A stretch of 64,000 bases of DNA from assembly GCF_041260155.1 (NCBI RefSeq), contig NC_091930.1, forward strand, positions 34,266,070 to 34,330,069, given 5' to 3'. This stretch comes from Ptychodera flava. Taxonomy: Eukaryota; Hemichordata; Enteropneusta; Ptychoderidae. Positions 1 to 13,156 of this stretch are shown here, piece by piece (position 1 is the stretch's first letter; the number at the start of each line of letters is the position of its first letter). The notes below the pieces were generated by a model that ran no database searches, was not told the origin of the DNA, and worked only from the letters and a program-made list of their open reading frames with translations. The position numbers were made by a program, and so were the translations under genes.

Positions 1-888
1 TTATTTGATTTAATATGCTGCTGAGGTACCTTTTGAAATCCGATTTAGGGGTCTCTTTGACAGAATTTCAAAAGTTTTATTGCTTTCCTATGTATATCTA
101 GTTTCTTTATGTCGAGACATTTTAATGTGAACAGTGAGCGGAAAATCTGGCAAAACGCAGCTATACTTTTCTGTTCAGGTACCTTATTCGTATTTTGATG
201 TTATAGATAGATGAAAGACGTTTGCCGCACCGAAACAACATAGTCTTTCTGTAGCATTTTAAACATGTAATTTTAATATTAATGATTTTATCATTTTTCA
301 ACTTGCCTTTACACACCTAAAATCGATACAAATTCAAAATGTCTTTATGGAGAAGGTTTTTGCTTCATTGGCTTCTGAATCTATGTTCCGTTAGATATCT
401 GTACGATGTGTCGGGTTTATAAAAATCTTGTCAAGCTTTGCACACCTACCGTCACAGGACGTTTCGACAAAATTATGAAGAGCAGACCGACGCTCTACGT
501 CGGTAAGAATGTCATCGCGATTTTATGGGGAATATCGTACTGCGACATCGAACACTTTAAAACGTCTTTGCTTTGCAGAGAAGAAACAGTCGACGGCAAT
601 TTTATTTTTGCTGTCTCTCACTAATAAGCACATGGTACTTAATTATCCCCAATTATCAACTGTAATACCAGACTGTGGTAATATGGAGCTATATTTTCAA
701 TAAGGCATTTCACAATTCATTTCAATAGCACAGTTATGATCTACAGATTTAAAAACATGAAGTAACAACAATCAAATTTTGCATATTTGAGTGGATGATT
801 TTAGTCAAAAGAAGAGGTCTCGTCTCGCGATAATCCTCTTGGAATGTCTACAACGGGCCCTGGCATATGTCAGTGAACAGAATATTTC

Positions 889-1263
889 AGTCGATGCCGT
901 ATGTTGTGGGTTCGAATCCGATTGAAAACTAGCCGTATTTTCTACCCTGGGTTGGTAACTCTGCTGGTGGACAGAATTGTCCCCGAGGTTATCGTTCGCC
1001 TAGTTAAAGCGATGGAATTCGTTTCTTCGCTTCGATATAGTGTGTATGTGCGATGTATGATAGTGAGCATGCGTTCGTGAGTGCTTCACGAACTCTACAA
1101 CGTGTTGAGCGGTCTCAGTCAGAAAAATGTAACAACTTAGCCGGCTATTGAACCACTCTTTTTTGGGAGTGGAGATTTAGCCGAGCGGTTCTCTCTGTGG
1201 CCTCTCAGCTAGGCGACTGATGCCGTATGTTGTGGGTTCTAATCCGATTGAAAACTAGCCGTA
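889..1263 (+). mobile_element. tRNA-derived SINE insertion, head-body-head arrangement
   Basis: A tRNA-like RNA polymerase III promoter lies at the right end: box A-like TTAGCCGAGCGG at 1177-1188 and box B-like GGTTCTAATCC at 1235-1245. A second box B, GGTTCGAATCC, at 909-919 belongs to a 5'-truncated first head. About 195 bp of body sequence lies between them. Unit B has an empty site at about 14030-14050, so the insertion post-dates the A/B duplication or was deleted from B. The GCCGAGCGG core resembles tRNA-Leu/Ser ancestry. A shorter copy lies at 56114-56222. Confidence 0.75.
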
Positions 1264-2426
1264 TTTCATATAATTTTGCAGCACGACGTGAGAAGATTGC
1301 TCAGTTATTTTGTCCCTGGAGGTTGAAATGCCTGTTTTGTCGTAACTGTTACCTCGAATTTCTTCGATCTCACTTTCTAAAGTTTCCTAATGGTTGAAGG
1401 TAGAATTCATGCGCCACGGTACAGATATTCGGGTTGCTGAATTTTTAAAATACTTTTCTGGTCTACCGCTTGTGTAGGCGTCCATTTTGAAGCTCTTGGA
1501 TTAAATAAAGTTTTTATCACCAATTTATTCAAAACAAAAGAGGAATGATTTAAAGTTTCTTTACAGAGAGTTTTAAGCAAAAAATTAAGTCTTTCAAGTT
1601 TGAGGCGCGTAGTCCTTAAAATCATTTTCGCTGGTTCAATATTTCGCCTTTTTGGAAAACGACAAAAAAGCGTAATGGGCCTTTCTTTTATTCTTAACTG
1701 TTTCCTGTTGTAAGGGAGACGTCTTTATTTAGGGCCTGGGGTGGAAAGAATATGAAGGAGTCCTACGAAAAATTGAAAAGCTAAAAGGGGGGATGCTCAA
1801 AATAGAGAGAGAAAAATTGAAACACCTCTGAGATAGCACCATTTCACATACAAGTTTCTCAATTTTTTCAATGTCAGAGGGGAAATAACCCTCTCGCTCT
1901 TCCCCCATTGAACGTTGTAGCAGTTTTATTTGGTAAAATTACAAATTGTAAACGCCTCTCATGCTGCACCAGACTGCACCATTGCACAAATCAATTTTTC
2001 CACGATACACAGGGTACAACTTCCTCTGACAGTTCCCCCTCGGCCTCCCCTGTGTTCTCCCCCGTACTTTCAAATTCTGCCCTGCCAAATATCTTACTGA
2101 AAAGGCCTGCCATGATACCCATCCCAATTAATCAATACTATATTTTGGATACTGGTTATAGCGAGAACTTTTATATCTACAATGTGTTGTGACTTTGAAT
2201 TTCATTTTTATGGTTTCACCTTTTTAACCGTCATGAGACAACCGCTTATAATCCAGTAGGTTAGCCCAGCATATGAAGGGTCTATTACTGTATTTTGTAC
2301 ATTTTCCAAATACACGTCTTGACATTTAACTTGTCTGGAGTTCCTTTAGATACAAGTAGAGTACAGTGACACCAAGTGTTATGGTTCATGCTAATATTTC
2401 TGACTTTAAAAGGTTGTATTTTACAG

Positions 2427-2512
2427 TCCACTTCCTCTGGCAATCTGTGCTTAATTCAACAGTGTCAAGTGTTACAGCTGTAGCAGCCCCAGCAGTTACT
2501 GCTACTCAACAG
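2427..2512 (+). other. Exon-like S/T/A-rich cassette, copy 1
   Basis: An 86-nt segment bounded by an acceptor (TATTTTACAG) and a donor (CAACAG then GTAAGC). The phase-2 frame is open and encodes a 28-residue peptide ending in AVAAPAVTATQQ, rich in Ser, Thr, Val and Ala. The same cassette is at 5250-5335 and 15187-15272 with the same length and frame. It may be an exon of a gene broken up and amplified in this repeat. No adjoining exons can be linked with confidence, and repeat copying alone would conserve the frame. Confidence 0.35.
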
Positions 2513-3370
2513 GTAAGCGTACACAGACTTGACCGAGTATATTTAATCAGAAAGACAGGATACAAACAAAGCAAGCGCCAGAGGTATTTACAGCTCACTA
2601 AGTAACCATAACTTAATGACTTAGCGGGAACATATGATGAATTGGATGAAAATCCCCTGCGAGAAAGTAAATATGGTACACGTCAGCCAGCCTAACGCAC
2701 TTTACGACTAGAGCTTACTTAGGTAGAGTAAACTTCGATATGCAGTGGCCTTAAGCTGATTATGTATTTTGGGGGGATAATTCAGCACTATAACGCCGAG
2801 ATATGTCCTTTCTGATTTATTTATCAATTCTCACTCATCGGACATCTAAAGAAAATTTGAACATGAAGATATTCGAGAGGCCAGAAATCATATATGCCAG
2901 TCTTTAGTTATGGCATGCAACTCTATGAGTGCGCAAAGCGCGTCGCGCTTATAAAATAGTCTAAGCGTTTCGTTTAGGTCTATTCGTGCCTAACCCAAAA
3001 CAGTATAACAATATTGCCAAAATTTCACGAATACACAGATTGTTGGAGTTCTTCCGTAGAGCCTAATTGGTACGACCATTGGGTGGAAAAGGGTCAATTT
3101 ATGACTTTATAAAGTCGTAAACCTTTGGTGGTGGTGAATATTTCGTGGATGTTTACTAGTATGTCTATAAATTTTCTCATGTTTTTCGCTTTTGTATGAA
3201 TAAACCATGACCCTACCCCTGCAAAGGAAGTTGCATGACGGTATAGATGTTAGGGAAGGACGGCATTCAATTTTGGAAGGGCTGCATCAATAAGGGTCAT
3301 CAGCGTCCATTTTGATCCTAGACACCACATAATGTTTCAAAATTTTGTAGAGCACGCTCTTTCCAATTAG

Positions 3371-3605
3371 AACACGATTGGAACTTATTCAGGAAAATTG
3401 GATAATATAGTAATGTGTGTTTAATCTGGAAATGTAAGCTCACCTGCTTTTCTGTTTAATCATACACTTGTTTTTATGAGTAATTATATTTGTAATATTG
3501 TAATATTTGTAATATTCCAACCTTCAGCTTCAGGGCACCTAACACTTGTAAGAAATTTGAACTATATTGAGATCCAATTCTTCGAAATTAGTTCCAATCG
3601 TGTTT
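3371..3605. mobile_element. MITE with ~32-bp terminal inverted repeats, copy 1
   Basis: Begins AACACGATTGGAACT and ends AGTTCCAATCGTGTT, which are inverse complements. It is a short non-coding element found six times in the window (also 6227, 16133, 24503, 45235 and 45648). The interior is AT-rich with no reading frame. This copy is part of the amplified 2.8-kb block, so copies 1-4 share ancestry through segmental duplication. Confidence 0.78.
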
Positions 3606-5249
3606 TAGGTAAATACTCTCAACAAAATGTGCTCTAAGGTGCCATATTTTTCATACGATTCGCGTTCTACGGGTGTTTTGGTTACAACACTGATCTTACG
3701 GCCCCTTTTAAATCTGAGTGAACGACTTCTCAATAAAATTTAGAAATAACGCTCCCCTATCTTTTGCGCCTACCTTCTGGGAAGTTGATTTCGCGTTGGA
3801 TGATATGCAGTGAATGGGAAGGATTTGAAACAGCCAATGGAAATAGTCAATTCTGTTTACTTATTCCAGCCGTTCCAGACCCGTATAATGTGGCCGTGGT
3901 TTTGTTGACTTTGCGCTTTTGCAGGAGGCATGGAAATTACAGCTGTAATCTGAAACCTTACCCAAATAGTGCATGTGGACGTACCAGTTAAATAACCGCA
4001 ACACAACCAACCAACCTAAATAAATATTATTGCTAACCGCCACTAAATTTTCATTGAGGGACCTCGCTTTTCGCCTAGAGGTACTGGTCTCAATGTATGA
4101 CTTCGGGAGTCAAGTAGTTATACTGAATTAAGGTAGTATGTTCCTCGAACGTGAAAGACTTAAACTTTTGCTAAAAATTTCCTCAAGGAATCTTACAACC
4201 ATTCTCTTTCAACATCAACAATAAAAATCGGGAGGTCATCGTGCAAATTTTGGTACTAGAGAAACATATTTCCTAAGATTTACAGGTATTTGGAATTTAA
4301 AATGGCCGCCATCTCTGTGTTAACTCTAAGAAGAAAAACAAAATTTTCGAATTTCAAAAAACCAATCAGGTGAAAGTCTACGTTATGGAGAGTTTTACGC
4401 AAAAAAGTTAAGTCTTTCAAATTTGAGGCACGTAGTCCTTAAAAATCATTTTCGCTGGTTCAATATGTCACCTTTTGGAAAGCTACAAAAAAACGTTATG
4501 GGCCGTTATTTTATTCTTTACTTTTCTTGTTGTAAGGGAGCCGTCATTATTTAGGGGCTGGGGGAATATGAAGGAGTCCTTCGAAATATTGAAAAGCTAA
4601 ACGGGGGGTGCTGAAAATGGGAAGAGAAAAAATGTGGTAGAGTCAATTTTTGGTGCAAAAAATAAATTGAAACACCTCTGAGATAGCACCATTTCACATA
4701 CAAGTTTCTAATTTTTTCAATGTCAGAGGGAAATAACCCTCTCGCTCTTCCCCCATGGAACGTTGTAGCAGTTTTATTTGGTAAAATTACAAATTGTAAA
4801 CACCTCTCATGCGGCAACAGACTGCACCATTGCACAAATCAATTTTTCCACACCACACAGGGTACAACTTCCTCTGACACTTCCCCCTCGGCCTCCCCTG
4901 TGTTCTCCCCTGTACTTTCAAATTCTGCCTTGCCAAATAATTTTGTGAAAGGCCTTTCACGATACCCATCCCAATTAAACAATGTTATATTTTGGATACT
5001 GGTTATAGCGAGAACTTTACTATCTACAATGTGTTGTGACTTTGATTTTCAATTTTATGGTTTCACCTTTTTAACCAGTAGGTTACACCAGCATATGAAG
5101 GGTCTATTACTGTATTTTTGTACATTTTCCAAATACACGTCTTGACATTAAACTTTTCTGGAGTTCATTTAGATACAAGTAGAGTACAGTGACACCAAGT
5201 GTTATGGTTCATGCTAATATTTCTGACTTCAATGGGTTGTATTTTACAG

Positions 5250-5335
5250 TCCACTTCCTCTGGCAATCTGTGCTTAATTCAACAGTGTCAAGTGTTACAG
5301 CTGTAGCAGCACTAGCAGTTACTGCTACTCAACAG
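5250..5335 (+). other. Exon-like S/T/A-rich cassette, copy 2
   Basis: Same 86-nt cassette, with the acceptor TTTTACAG and the donor GTAAGC kept and a Pro-to-Leu change (AVAALAVTATQQ). No frameshift relative to copy 1. Confidence 0.33.
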
Positions 5336-6226
5336 GTAAGCGTACACAGACTTGACCGAGTATATTTAATCAGAAAGACAGGATACGAACAAAACAAGCG
5401 CCAGAGGTATTTACTCATTAAGTAACCATAACTTACTGACTTAGAAGGAACATATGATGAATTGGATGACAATCCCCTGCGAGAAAGTAAATATGGTACA
5501 CATCAGCCAGCCTAACGCACTTTACGACTAGAGCTTAGTTAGGTAGAGTAAACTGCGATATGGAGTGGCGTTAAGCTGATTATGTATTTTCGGGGGATAA
5601 TTCAAAAAGACATTGTAGTCGTTTCTCCGAGGACAGCACTTCCTTTCTGATTTATTTATCAATTCTCACTCATCGGACATCTAAAGAAATTTGAACATGA
5701 AGATATTCGAGAGGCCAGAAATCATATATGCCAGTCTTTAGTTATGGCATGCAACTCTATGAGTGCGCAAAGCGCGTCGCGCTTATAAAATAGTCTAAGC
5801 GTTTCGTTTAGGTCTATTCGTGCCTAACACAAAACAGTATAACAATATTGCCAAACTTTCACCAATACAAAGATTGTTGGAGTTCTATTAGAGCCTAATT
5901 GGTATGACCATTGGGTGGAAACACGGTCAATTTATGACTTTATAAAGTCGTAAGCCTTTGGTGGTGGTGAATATTTCGTGGATGTTTACTGATAGGGCCT
6001 ATGTCTATCAATTTTCTCATGTTTTTTGCTTTTGTTTTCAATTTGAGAATAATGAATAAACCAAGACCCTACCCCTGCAAAGGAAGTTGCATGACGGTAT
6101 AGATGTTAGGGAAGGACGGCATTCAATTTTGGAAGGGCTGCATCAATAAGGGTCATCAGCGTCCATTTTGATCCTAAACACCACATAATATTTCAAAATT
6201 TTGTAGAGCACGCTCTTTCCAATTAG

Positions 6227-6460
6227 AACACGATTGGAACTAATTCAGGATAATTGGATAATGAAGTAATGTGTGTTTAATCTGGAAATGTAAGCTCACC
6301 TGCTTTTCTGTTTAATTATACACTTGTTATTATGAGTAATTTTATGAGTAATATTGTAATATTTGTAATATTCCAACCTTCAGCTTTAGGGCAACTAACA
6401 CTTGTGAAAAATTTGAACGATATTGCGATCCAATTCATCGAAATTAGTTCCAATCGTGTT
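6227..6460. mobile_element. MITE with ~32-bp terminal inverted repeats, copy 2
   Basis: Same ends (AACACGATTGGAACT and AGTTCCAATCGTGTT), carried in block A2. Confidence 0.77.
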
Positions 6461-6876
6461 TTAGGTAAATGCTCTCAACATAAAGCGCTCTAAGGTGCAA
6501 TATTTTCATACGATTTTGGTTACAACACCGATCTTACGGCCCCTTTTAAATCTGAGTGAACGACGTCTCAAGAAAATTTAGAAATAACGCTCTCCCTATC
6601 TTTTGCGCCTACCTTCTGGGAAGCTTGATTTCGCGTTGGATGATATGCAGTGAATGGGAAGGATTTGAAACAGCCAATGGAAATAGTCAATTCTTTTCAC
6701 TTATCCCAGCCGTTCCAGACCCGTATAATGTGGCCGTGGTTTTGTTGACTTTGCGCTTTTGCAGCAGGCATGGAAATTACAGCTGTAATTTGATACCCTA
6801 CCCAGATTGTGAATGTGGACGTACCAGTTAAATAACCGCAACACAACCAACCAACCTAAATAAATATTATTGCTAA

Positions 6877-7897
6877 GGCCAGAGAAAAAAAAATCTTGTC
6901 ATCGGATTTTTAGGACCAAGTCCAAGGAGCGGCGAGCGAAAATTTTTTTATTGTTTTTTTAGGCCGAAGGTAAACGCGGTGGCATTTTTGCACAGATGCA
7001 GACAAGGCAAGATAATTGTTTCCCTTTTTACCTGAAATATCAAAGACAAGAAACACTGATACTGGTAACTGAATTCAATACTATATTTCCCAACAATAAC
7101 ATAGGCCATTACATTCACAGTTAGTGTTTGCACAACATATTCCTAGCAGTTCAACATTCTCTCAGAATAAAACTGAAATGTACAGCAAATCACTCAAATT
7201 CAACAATTCAGTATTGTCCTTTAATATTGTCCGGTGGGACCTAGCATCTGAGTTTTTTCATTTTACTTTGGCCCCATGTTTTGGCCTCTTTACCACTGTC
7301 TATATATACACATTTTACATAATGGTCTAACAACACTGTACTGTGATCGGAGTGAAGTTACATAGTCATCATTCAGATCGTACTTTAACATCGACGCAAC
7401 CATGTGTTTTGTCATTGCCGTAAATTTTTATACTTTCGATGCAATTTTCATTCAATCAGATGCACCGTCCATCTGCTGTCACGATCTTGTTGAACAAATC
7501 GCCGAACGTAATATCAGGACAAACACTGCACTGAATAGCGTCTCTGGAACTAACTGTTGGCCATCACGTCGAATGTTGGCGATCAAATTAATACTCATGT
7601 GACATGTACTAACCTTTACAAAACGAGCAAATTTCTGGCCAAATCGACCCACTTTGCGTTGTGATTCGCCAAATTCAGACGTAACAACAACGTGTTGGCG
7701 GTCAACTAAGTCCGAACACGAATGAAGTCTCATTCAGAATCCCTTGCCGCGAAAACCGACACAGTGTAGGGCGCCACCAGCGGCAGTACTAAAAATATTT
7801 GTAATGCGGAAGTAAGAATTTGCCGCGATCAAAAAAAAAATTCCAAATATGCCAAAGTAGAAGCGGCGATTCCGATGAACAATTTATTTTTTCTTCC
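6877..7897. mobile_element. Non-autonomous DNA transposon insertion (~1.02 kb)
   Basis: Present only in block A2 and absent at the equivalent places in block A1 and unit B. Both borders carry TGCTAA (6871-6876 and 7898-7903), consistent with a target-site duplication. The ends are imperfect inverted repeats: the left has AGAGAAAAAAAAATC then GTCATCGGA, and the inverse complement of the right has AGAAAAAATAAATTG then TTCATCGGA. No long reading frame, so it depended on an enzyme made elsewhere. The superfamily is not recognised. Confidence 0.6.
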
Positions 7898-8240
7898 TGC
7901 TAACCGCCACTAAATTTTGATTGAGGGACCTCGCTTTTCGCCTAGAGGTACTGGTCTCAATGTATGACTTCGGGAGTCAAGTAGTTATACTGAATTAAGG
8001 TAGTATGTTCCTCCAACATTAAAGACTTTAACTTTTGCTAAAATCTTCCTCAAGGAATCTTACAATCATTCTCTTTCAACATCAACAATGAAAATCGGGA
8101 GGTCATCGTACAAATTTTGGTACTGGAGAAACATATTTCCTGGGATTCACAGATATTTGGAATTAAAATGGTCGCCATCTCTGTGTTAACTCTAAGAAGA
8201 AAAACAAAATTTTCGAATTTCAAAAAACCAATCCGGTGAG

Positions 8241-9584
<1,344 letters not shown>

Positions 9585-10200
9585 CTGAACCTTATTTATA
9601 TTAGTAAATATTAAGCAAAGGGGCATTAATTTTGCAGCCATATCGGATTTAATCTTGGGCATGTGCAAATTTATGGAAATTATCAAAGTACCTTTGTGAC
9701 ATAGTACCTCCAAAAGTGCTTCTTCATACCCAAGAAATATATTTAACTTTTAAAATCACTGAAATAGCTTGTTTAATACGTGGTCTATGACCGAAAATGT
9801 CGTTTGCAAAATTGTTAGCTACCATATCGGATGTATACACATTATGAAACAGCCTATGCAAAACTTTGTACTACCAAAACCGTTTGTGTATGCAAAAGAA
9901 ATATACTTTAACTTTAAAATCATTAAAATAGTTTGTTTACTACGCTATTTACAGGCAAAACTGTCATTTTGTAGAAATGTTGGCGGCCATATTGGCATTA
10001 TGCAGATTACCAAAGTGCCTAGTATGTAAACATATCTCCACAATGATATAAGTAATAAGTAATGACAGACTTTTAAATTACTGAAATTGTTTGCTTAACA
10101 TGTGATATATAGCCGATTTTGTTACATTGTCGGACTCCTGGCAGCCATATTTGATTCATTCAAATTAGACAGGTTTCTCGAAGATATATTCTTGTAAAAT
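9585..10200. repeat. Three diverged tandem repeats, period ~156-164 bp (unit A)
   Basis: The motif TTTTAAAATCACTGAAATAG and its variants occur near 9747, 9911 and 10067, each followed by a TTGTTTAATACGTG-like phrase. The repeats are diverged and non-coding. The same array is at about 18475-19055 in unit B. Confidence 0.65.
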
Positions 10201-10670
10201 TTTAATATGTTGTTCTGGGTACCTCTCGAAAATGCATTGTGAACAAAAATATTCCGTTGCAATTTGTGGTGGTTCTAACTCTATTTTGACTGGAGTTATT
10301 CGGTTTGCTTACATTATATCAATTTTACTTTCTCATATCTCAATAAAAAAGACTATCAATAACGCGTTTACTATATAATCCGTAGTACGTTGCGGCCTGC
10401 AAAGATTCCAATTCATGCAGTCAAAAAGAAAATAGAATAACGCAGATAATCAATTTTCAACGCTTCTCCTGTGTTGTTGAAAAGGCTTCTGGACCGTCAC
10501 TTTTCGAAATGAAGATGTTTTTAAAGGCATTGAAATTATGAAATATTTGTAAATATTCCTTGTGAGGATGGAACTCTTAACCAAACTGCAAACTCGAATA
10601 AAAAAATCTAATTTTATTTGATTTTAGGCGTTGCCTGTAGGGATTTCCCCCTTGCGTAAATGACGGAGAC
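10201..10670. other. Upstream flank of copy A, no gene seen
   Basis: AT-rich sequence shared with 19056-19520. It leads into the CCAAT-containing proximal region of the glycosyltransferase copy. No reading frame supported. Confidence 0.5.
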
Positions 10671-10678
10671 CTTGAAAC

Positions 10679-10692
10679 AGCCAATCAGATTG
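10679..10692 (+). promoter_or_regulatory. CCAAT box upstream of copy A
   Basis: AGCCAATCAGATTG matches the NF-Y consensus and lies about 170 bp before the ATG at 10852. It is kept at the same position in unit B (about 19534). Function is inferred from motif and position only. Confidence 0.45.
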
Positions 10693-10851
10693 AACCAAAA
10701 AAGCGGCGAGGAGGCGATCGACATATCACTGGATTAAACAAAATTATCTTTGTTTTACGTTCTTTATCAGTGCTCTTCAAACGACGTCCAATCATTGCAG
10801 TTTTGAAGTCGTGTTTTTGGCCGACGTTCTCATTCTTTAAGAATTCCAAAT

Positions 10852-11982
10852 ATGAAAAGCTGCAAACATGGCACTGTAATCGCCTGTGTTATGCTGGCTA
10901 CCTCCTTCGTCCTTTGGTTGACGTTATCATACCCGTGTGGAAAGGACAGTGCTATGCGTCATGTAAAGCATACAGCATTTTCAAAAGGCTCACCCAGTAG
11001 TGAAAAGACCGTCCAGCTCGATTCGCTACCAACAACAATACACACGAGATGAAAGCAACGACAATTTACGACAGTGACGATTATACCAGGCAAGACAGCG
11101 GAAAGAGCGGTAAAAGATTTCCGAAAGTTAAGAAAACCGATCTTAAAACAATGATGGATTAATTGGTAAGCGCAAAGGCTTTATCGTTCTTTTGTATCTG
11201 AATCTCGGGTATTTAAACATCACGAAACGCTGGATATGTAACGTGGAATGTATGGGTGTTCTGGAACAGACATTATTTGTCTGTAGCGATGACGAAGCAT
11301 ACTGGTCTCTTAAAAACTGGAAATCATCACTAAATGTGATTCCTCACCGCTATGGACGACCAACGCTATGACGTGGGGCACGGAGAGTTACTTTGAGTAC
11401 CTGGTGTACAGCGCACAATCGGTTGACGCGATTCTGCGAGAAAACTACTCCGTTTTCCTCGTTGAATCAGACATGGTGTGGCTGAAAAATCCTCTGGTGC
11501 TATTGGAGCAATATCAGAACAACGATCTCATTTTGGCAGCCAATAAACGCGAAGAGAACGAGACTCACAGAGAGGCACTTCCCGCCATGGCTTACTTGAA
11601 CGCGACGTCCAGAACACGGAGTCTGTGGACTAAAATGGTGGAAGTCTGCGATCGAAAATTCCAAATGTACAAAACGGGGAACGCAGACAATGTCGGCGGC
11701 AGTGACATGGGTGCATTCAATAAACTGATAAGAAGTGAGCCGATCAAAGTGCAGTGGCTACCAGACGACAAATTCGCCGGTGGGAAGTGGTACAGAGGCG
11801 ATGAATACAATGAAGAGACGGCAGAATCGATAGTCGTCATCCACAATAATTTCATAAAAGGAAACGACAGAAAAGAACAAAGAGCGAAACTGTGGGGACA
11901 TTGGTTCCTGTCTGACGATGGCACAGCCTGTACACCATGTTCGTCCATGCCAAATAAGCTTGTTAAGCCAAAAGGCCACTAA
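10852..11982 (+). pseudogene. PF03407-like glycosyltransferase, copy A (broken)
   Basis: Intronless copy of the gene intact at 20463-21614. It keeps what looks like the original start: MKSCKHGTVIACVM followed by LATSFVLWLTL, a short basic tail and one membrane anchor. Three lesions break it. A 4-base deletion near 11024 shifts the frame, with a stop soon after at 11050-11052. An in-frame TAA lies at 11160-11162 beside a 1-base deletion. A further 1-base deletion lies near 11355. From 11368 the frame is open for 204 residues through VESDMVWLKNPL and the GGSDMGAFN motif to the same C-terminus as copy B, with about 19 differences in those 204 positions. The catalytic half could be translated alone, but without an anchor, so loss of function is likely. 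The high similarity points to recent decay. Confidence 0.85.
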
Positions 11983-12198
11983 AGAATTATCCATCGAACG
12001 GGGGAAGAGTTTCAATGAATTCGTTTCCCAAAGCGAAGTTAGTTACTTTGATCATGGCCTGTGTATATGGAAAATGGTAAAATTGGTCGATTTAATGTCT
12101 TATACGTTTGTAAACTTTGAATAACATTTTGATTTAATGTTTGTTTGAGTGCATGCGTGCATGTATGTACGCATATATGAACGTATGTACGTACGTAC
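11983..12198. other. 3' flank of copy A
   Basis: About 215 bp shared with unit B between the stop codon and the microsatellite, probably 3' untranslated sequence. No canonical AATAAA, only AATAAC near 12120. A degenerate GTGCATGCGTGCATG run leads into the array. Confidence 0.45.
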
Positions 12199-12381
12199 TT
12201 GTGTATGTATGTATGTATGTATGTATGTATGTATGTATGTATGTATGTATGTATGTATGTATGTATGTATGTATGTATGTATGTATGTATGTATGTATGT
12301 ATGTATGTATGTATGTATGTATGTATGTATGTATGTATGTATGTATGTATGTATGTATGTATGTATGTATGTACGTACGTA

Positions 12382-12428
<47 letters not shown>

Positions 12429-12461
12429 TGCATGCATGCATGCATGCATGCATGCATGCAT

Positions 12462-12544
<83 letters not shown>

Positions 12545-12918
12545 CGTACGTACGTACGTACGTACGTATGTATGTATGTATGTATGTATGTATGTATGTA
12601 TGTATGTATGTATGTATGTATGTATGTATGTATGTATGTATGTATGTATGTATGTATGTATGTATATATGTAGGTGTGTATGTATGTATGTATGTATGTA
12701 TGTATGTATGTATGTATGTATGTATGTATGTATGTATGTATGTATGTATGTATGTATGTATGTATGTATGTATGTATGTATGTATGTATGTATGTATGTA
12801 TGTATGTATGTATGTGTGTATGTGTGTATGTGTGTATGTGTGTATGTATGTATGTATGTATGTATGTATGTATGTATGTATGTATGTATGTATGTATGTA
12901 TGTATGTATGTATGTATG

Positions 12919-12948
<30 letters not shown>
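12199..12948. repeat. Compound tetranucleotide microsatellite (750 bp), copy A
   Basis: Blocks in order on this strand: TATG (to about 12372), TACG, CGCA (12381-12428), CATG (12429-12462), CGCA (12463-12545), TACG, TATG (12567-12948) with a few TGTG variants. Adjacent blocks differ by single transitions. Long reading frames on both strands here are an artefact of a 4-base period with no stop codon. The array sits about 200 bp after the gene's stop and has counterparts in units B and C. Confidence 0.97.
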
Positions 12949-12949
<1 letters not shown>

Positions 12950-13156
12950 CAACACCCGGGAGCATTGATGCAGAAGTTTATATTTTCAACAGCTCTACTA
13001 CTGCGTCAGCTGTAGGCCGGGCGTTACATACAGTATATGCGTCAAAAGAGTGCGAAATATTCAGTTAGTGTAATCATGTATTTGCAGTTATTTTGGTTGA
13101 ACATATTTCATGGCAAATGTTGAAATCGCTCTAAAATAGTTAAGTTTGGCTGAATT
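12949..13156. other. Shared 3' flank between array and next unit
   Basis: Starts AACAACACCCGGGAGCATTG and is conserved after all three arrays (22249 and 28509 in units B and C). No gene seen. It joins directly to the start of the next duplication unit. Confidence 0.6.

Larger units (their letters stand above)
1556..4380. repeat. Internal duplicated block A1 (~2.8 kb)
   Basis: Starts around GAGAGTTTTAAGCAAAAAAT, recurs at 4388 with offset about 2828, and occurs once in unit B (about 14336-17110). It contains an S/T/A-rich exon-like cassette, a MITE at 3371-3605 and a stretch ending in AATAAATATTATTGC. Short reading frames inside are not supported as genes on their own. Its single copy in B shows that A gained the second by local tandem duplication or that B lost one. 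Confidence 0.82.
4388..8240. repeat. Internal duplicated block A2 with a 1-kb insertion
   Basis: Second copy of the 1556-4380 block. The extra length is explained by the insertion at 6877-7897, after which homology resumes at CTAACCGCCACTAAATTTT (4036 equals about 7900). Scattered substitutions and small indels separate it from block A1. Apart from the cassette, MITE and transposon listed separately I see no supported gene. Confidence 0.8.

Noticed and set aside
1171..1263. Functional tRNA gene
   Set aside because: A and B boxes are present, but the acceptor-stem pairing is lost and the sequence recurs as a repeat inserted at other sites; treated as a SINE.
11592..11948. 118-codon antisense frame in copy A and similar antisense frames in copies B and C
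   Set aside because: They mirror the conserved sense coding frame and have no independent features.
12199..12948. CRISPR array
   Set aside because: No spacers; pure short tandem repeats in a eukaryote.
12039..13068. Very long reading frames (up to 308 codons) on both strands over the ATGT/ACGC array
   Set aside because: A 4-base repeat without a stop is open in all frames; the peptides are simple YVCM, HTYI or THAR repeats. Same for 21698-22368 and 27830-28527.
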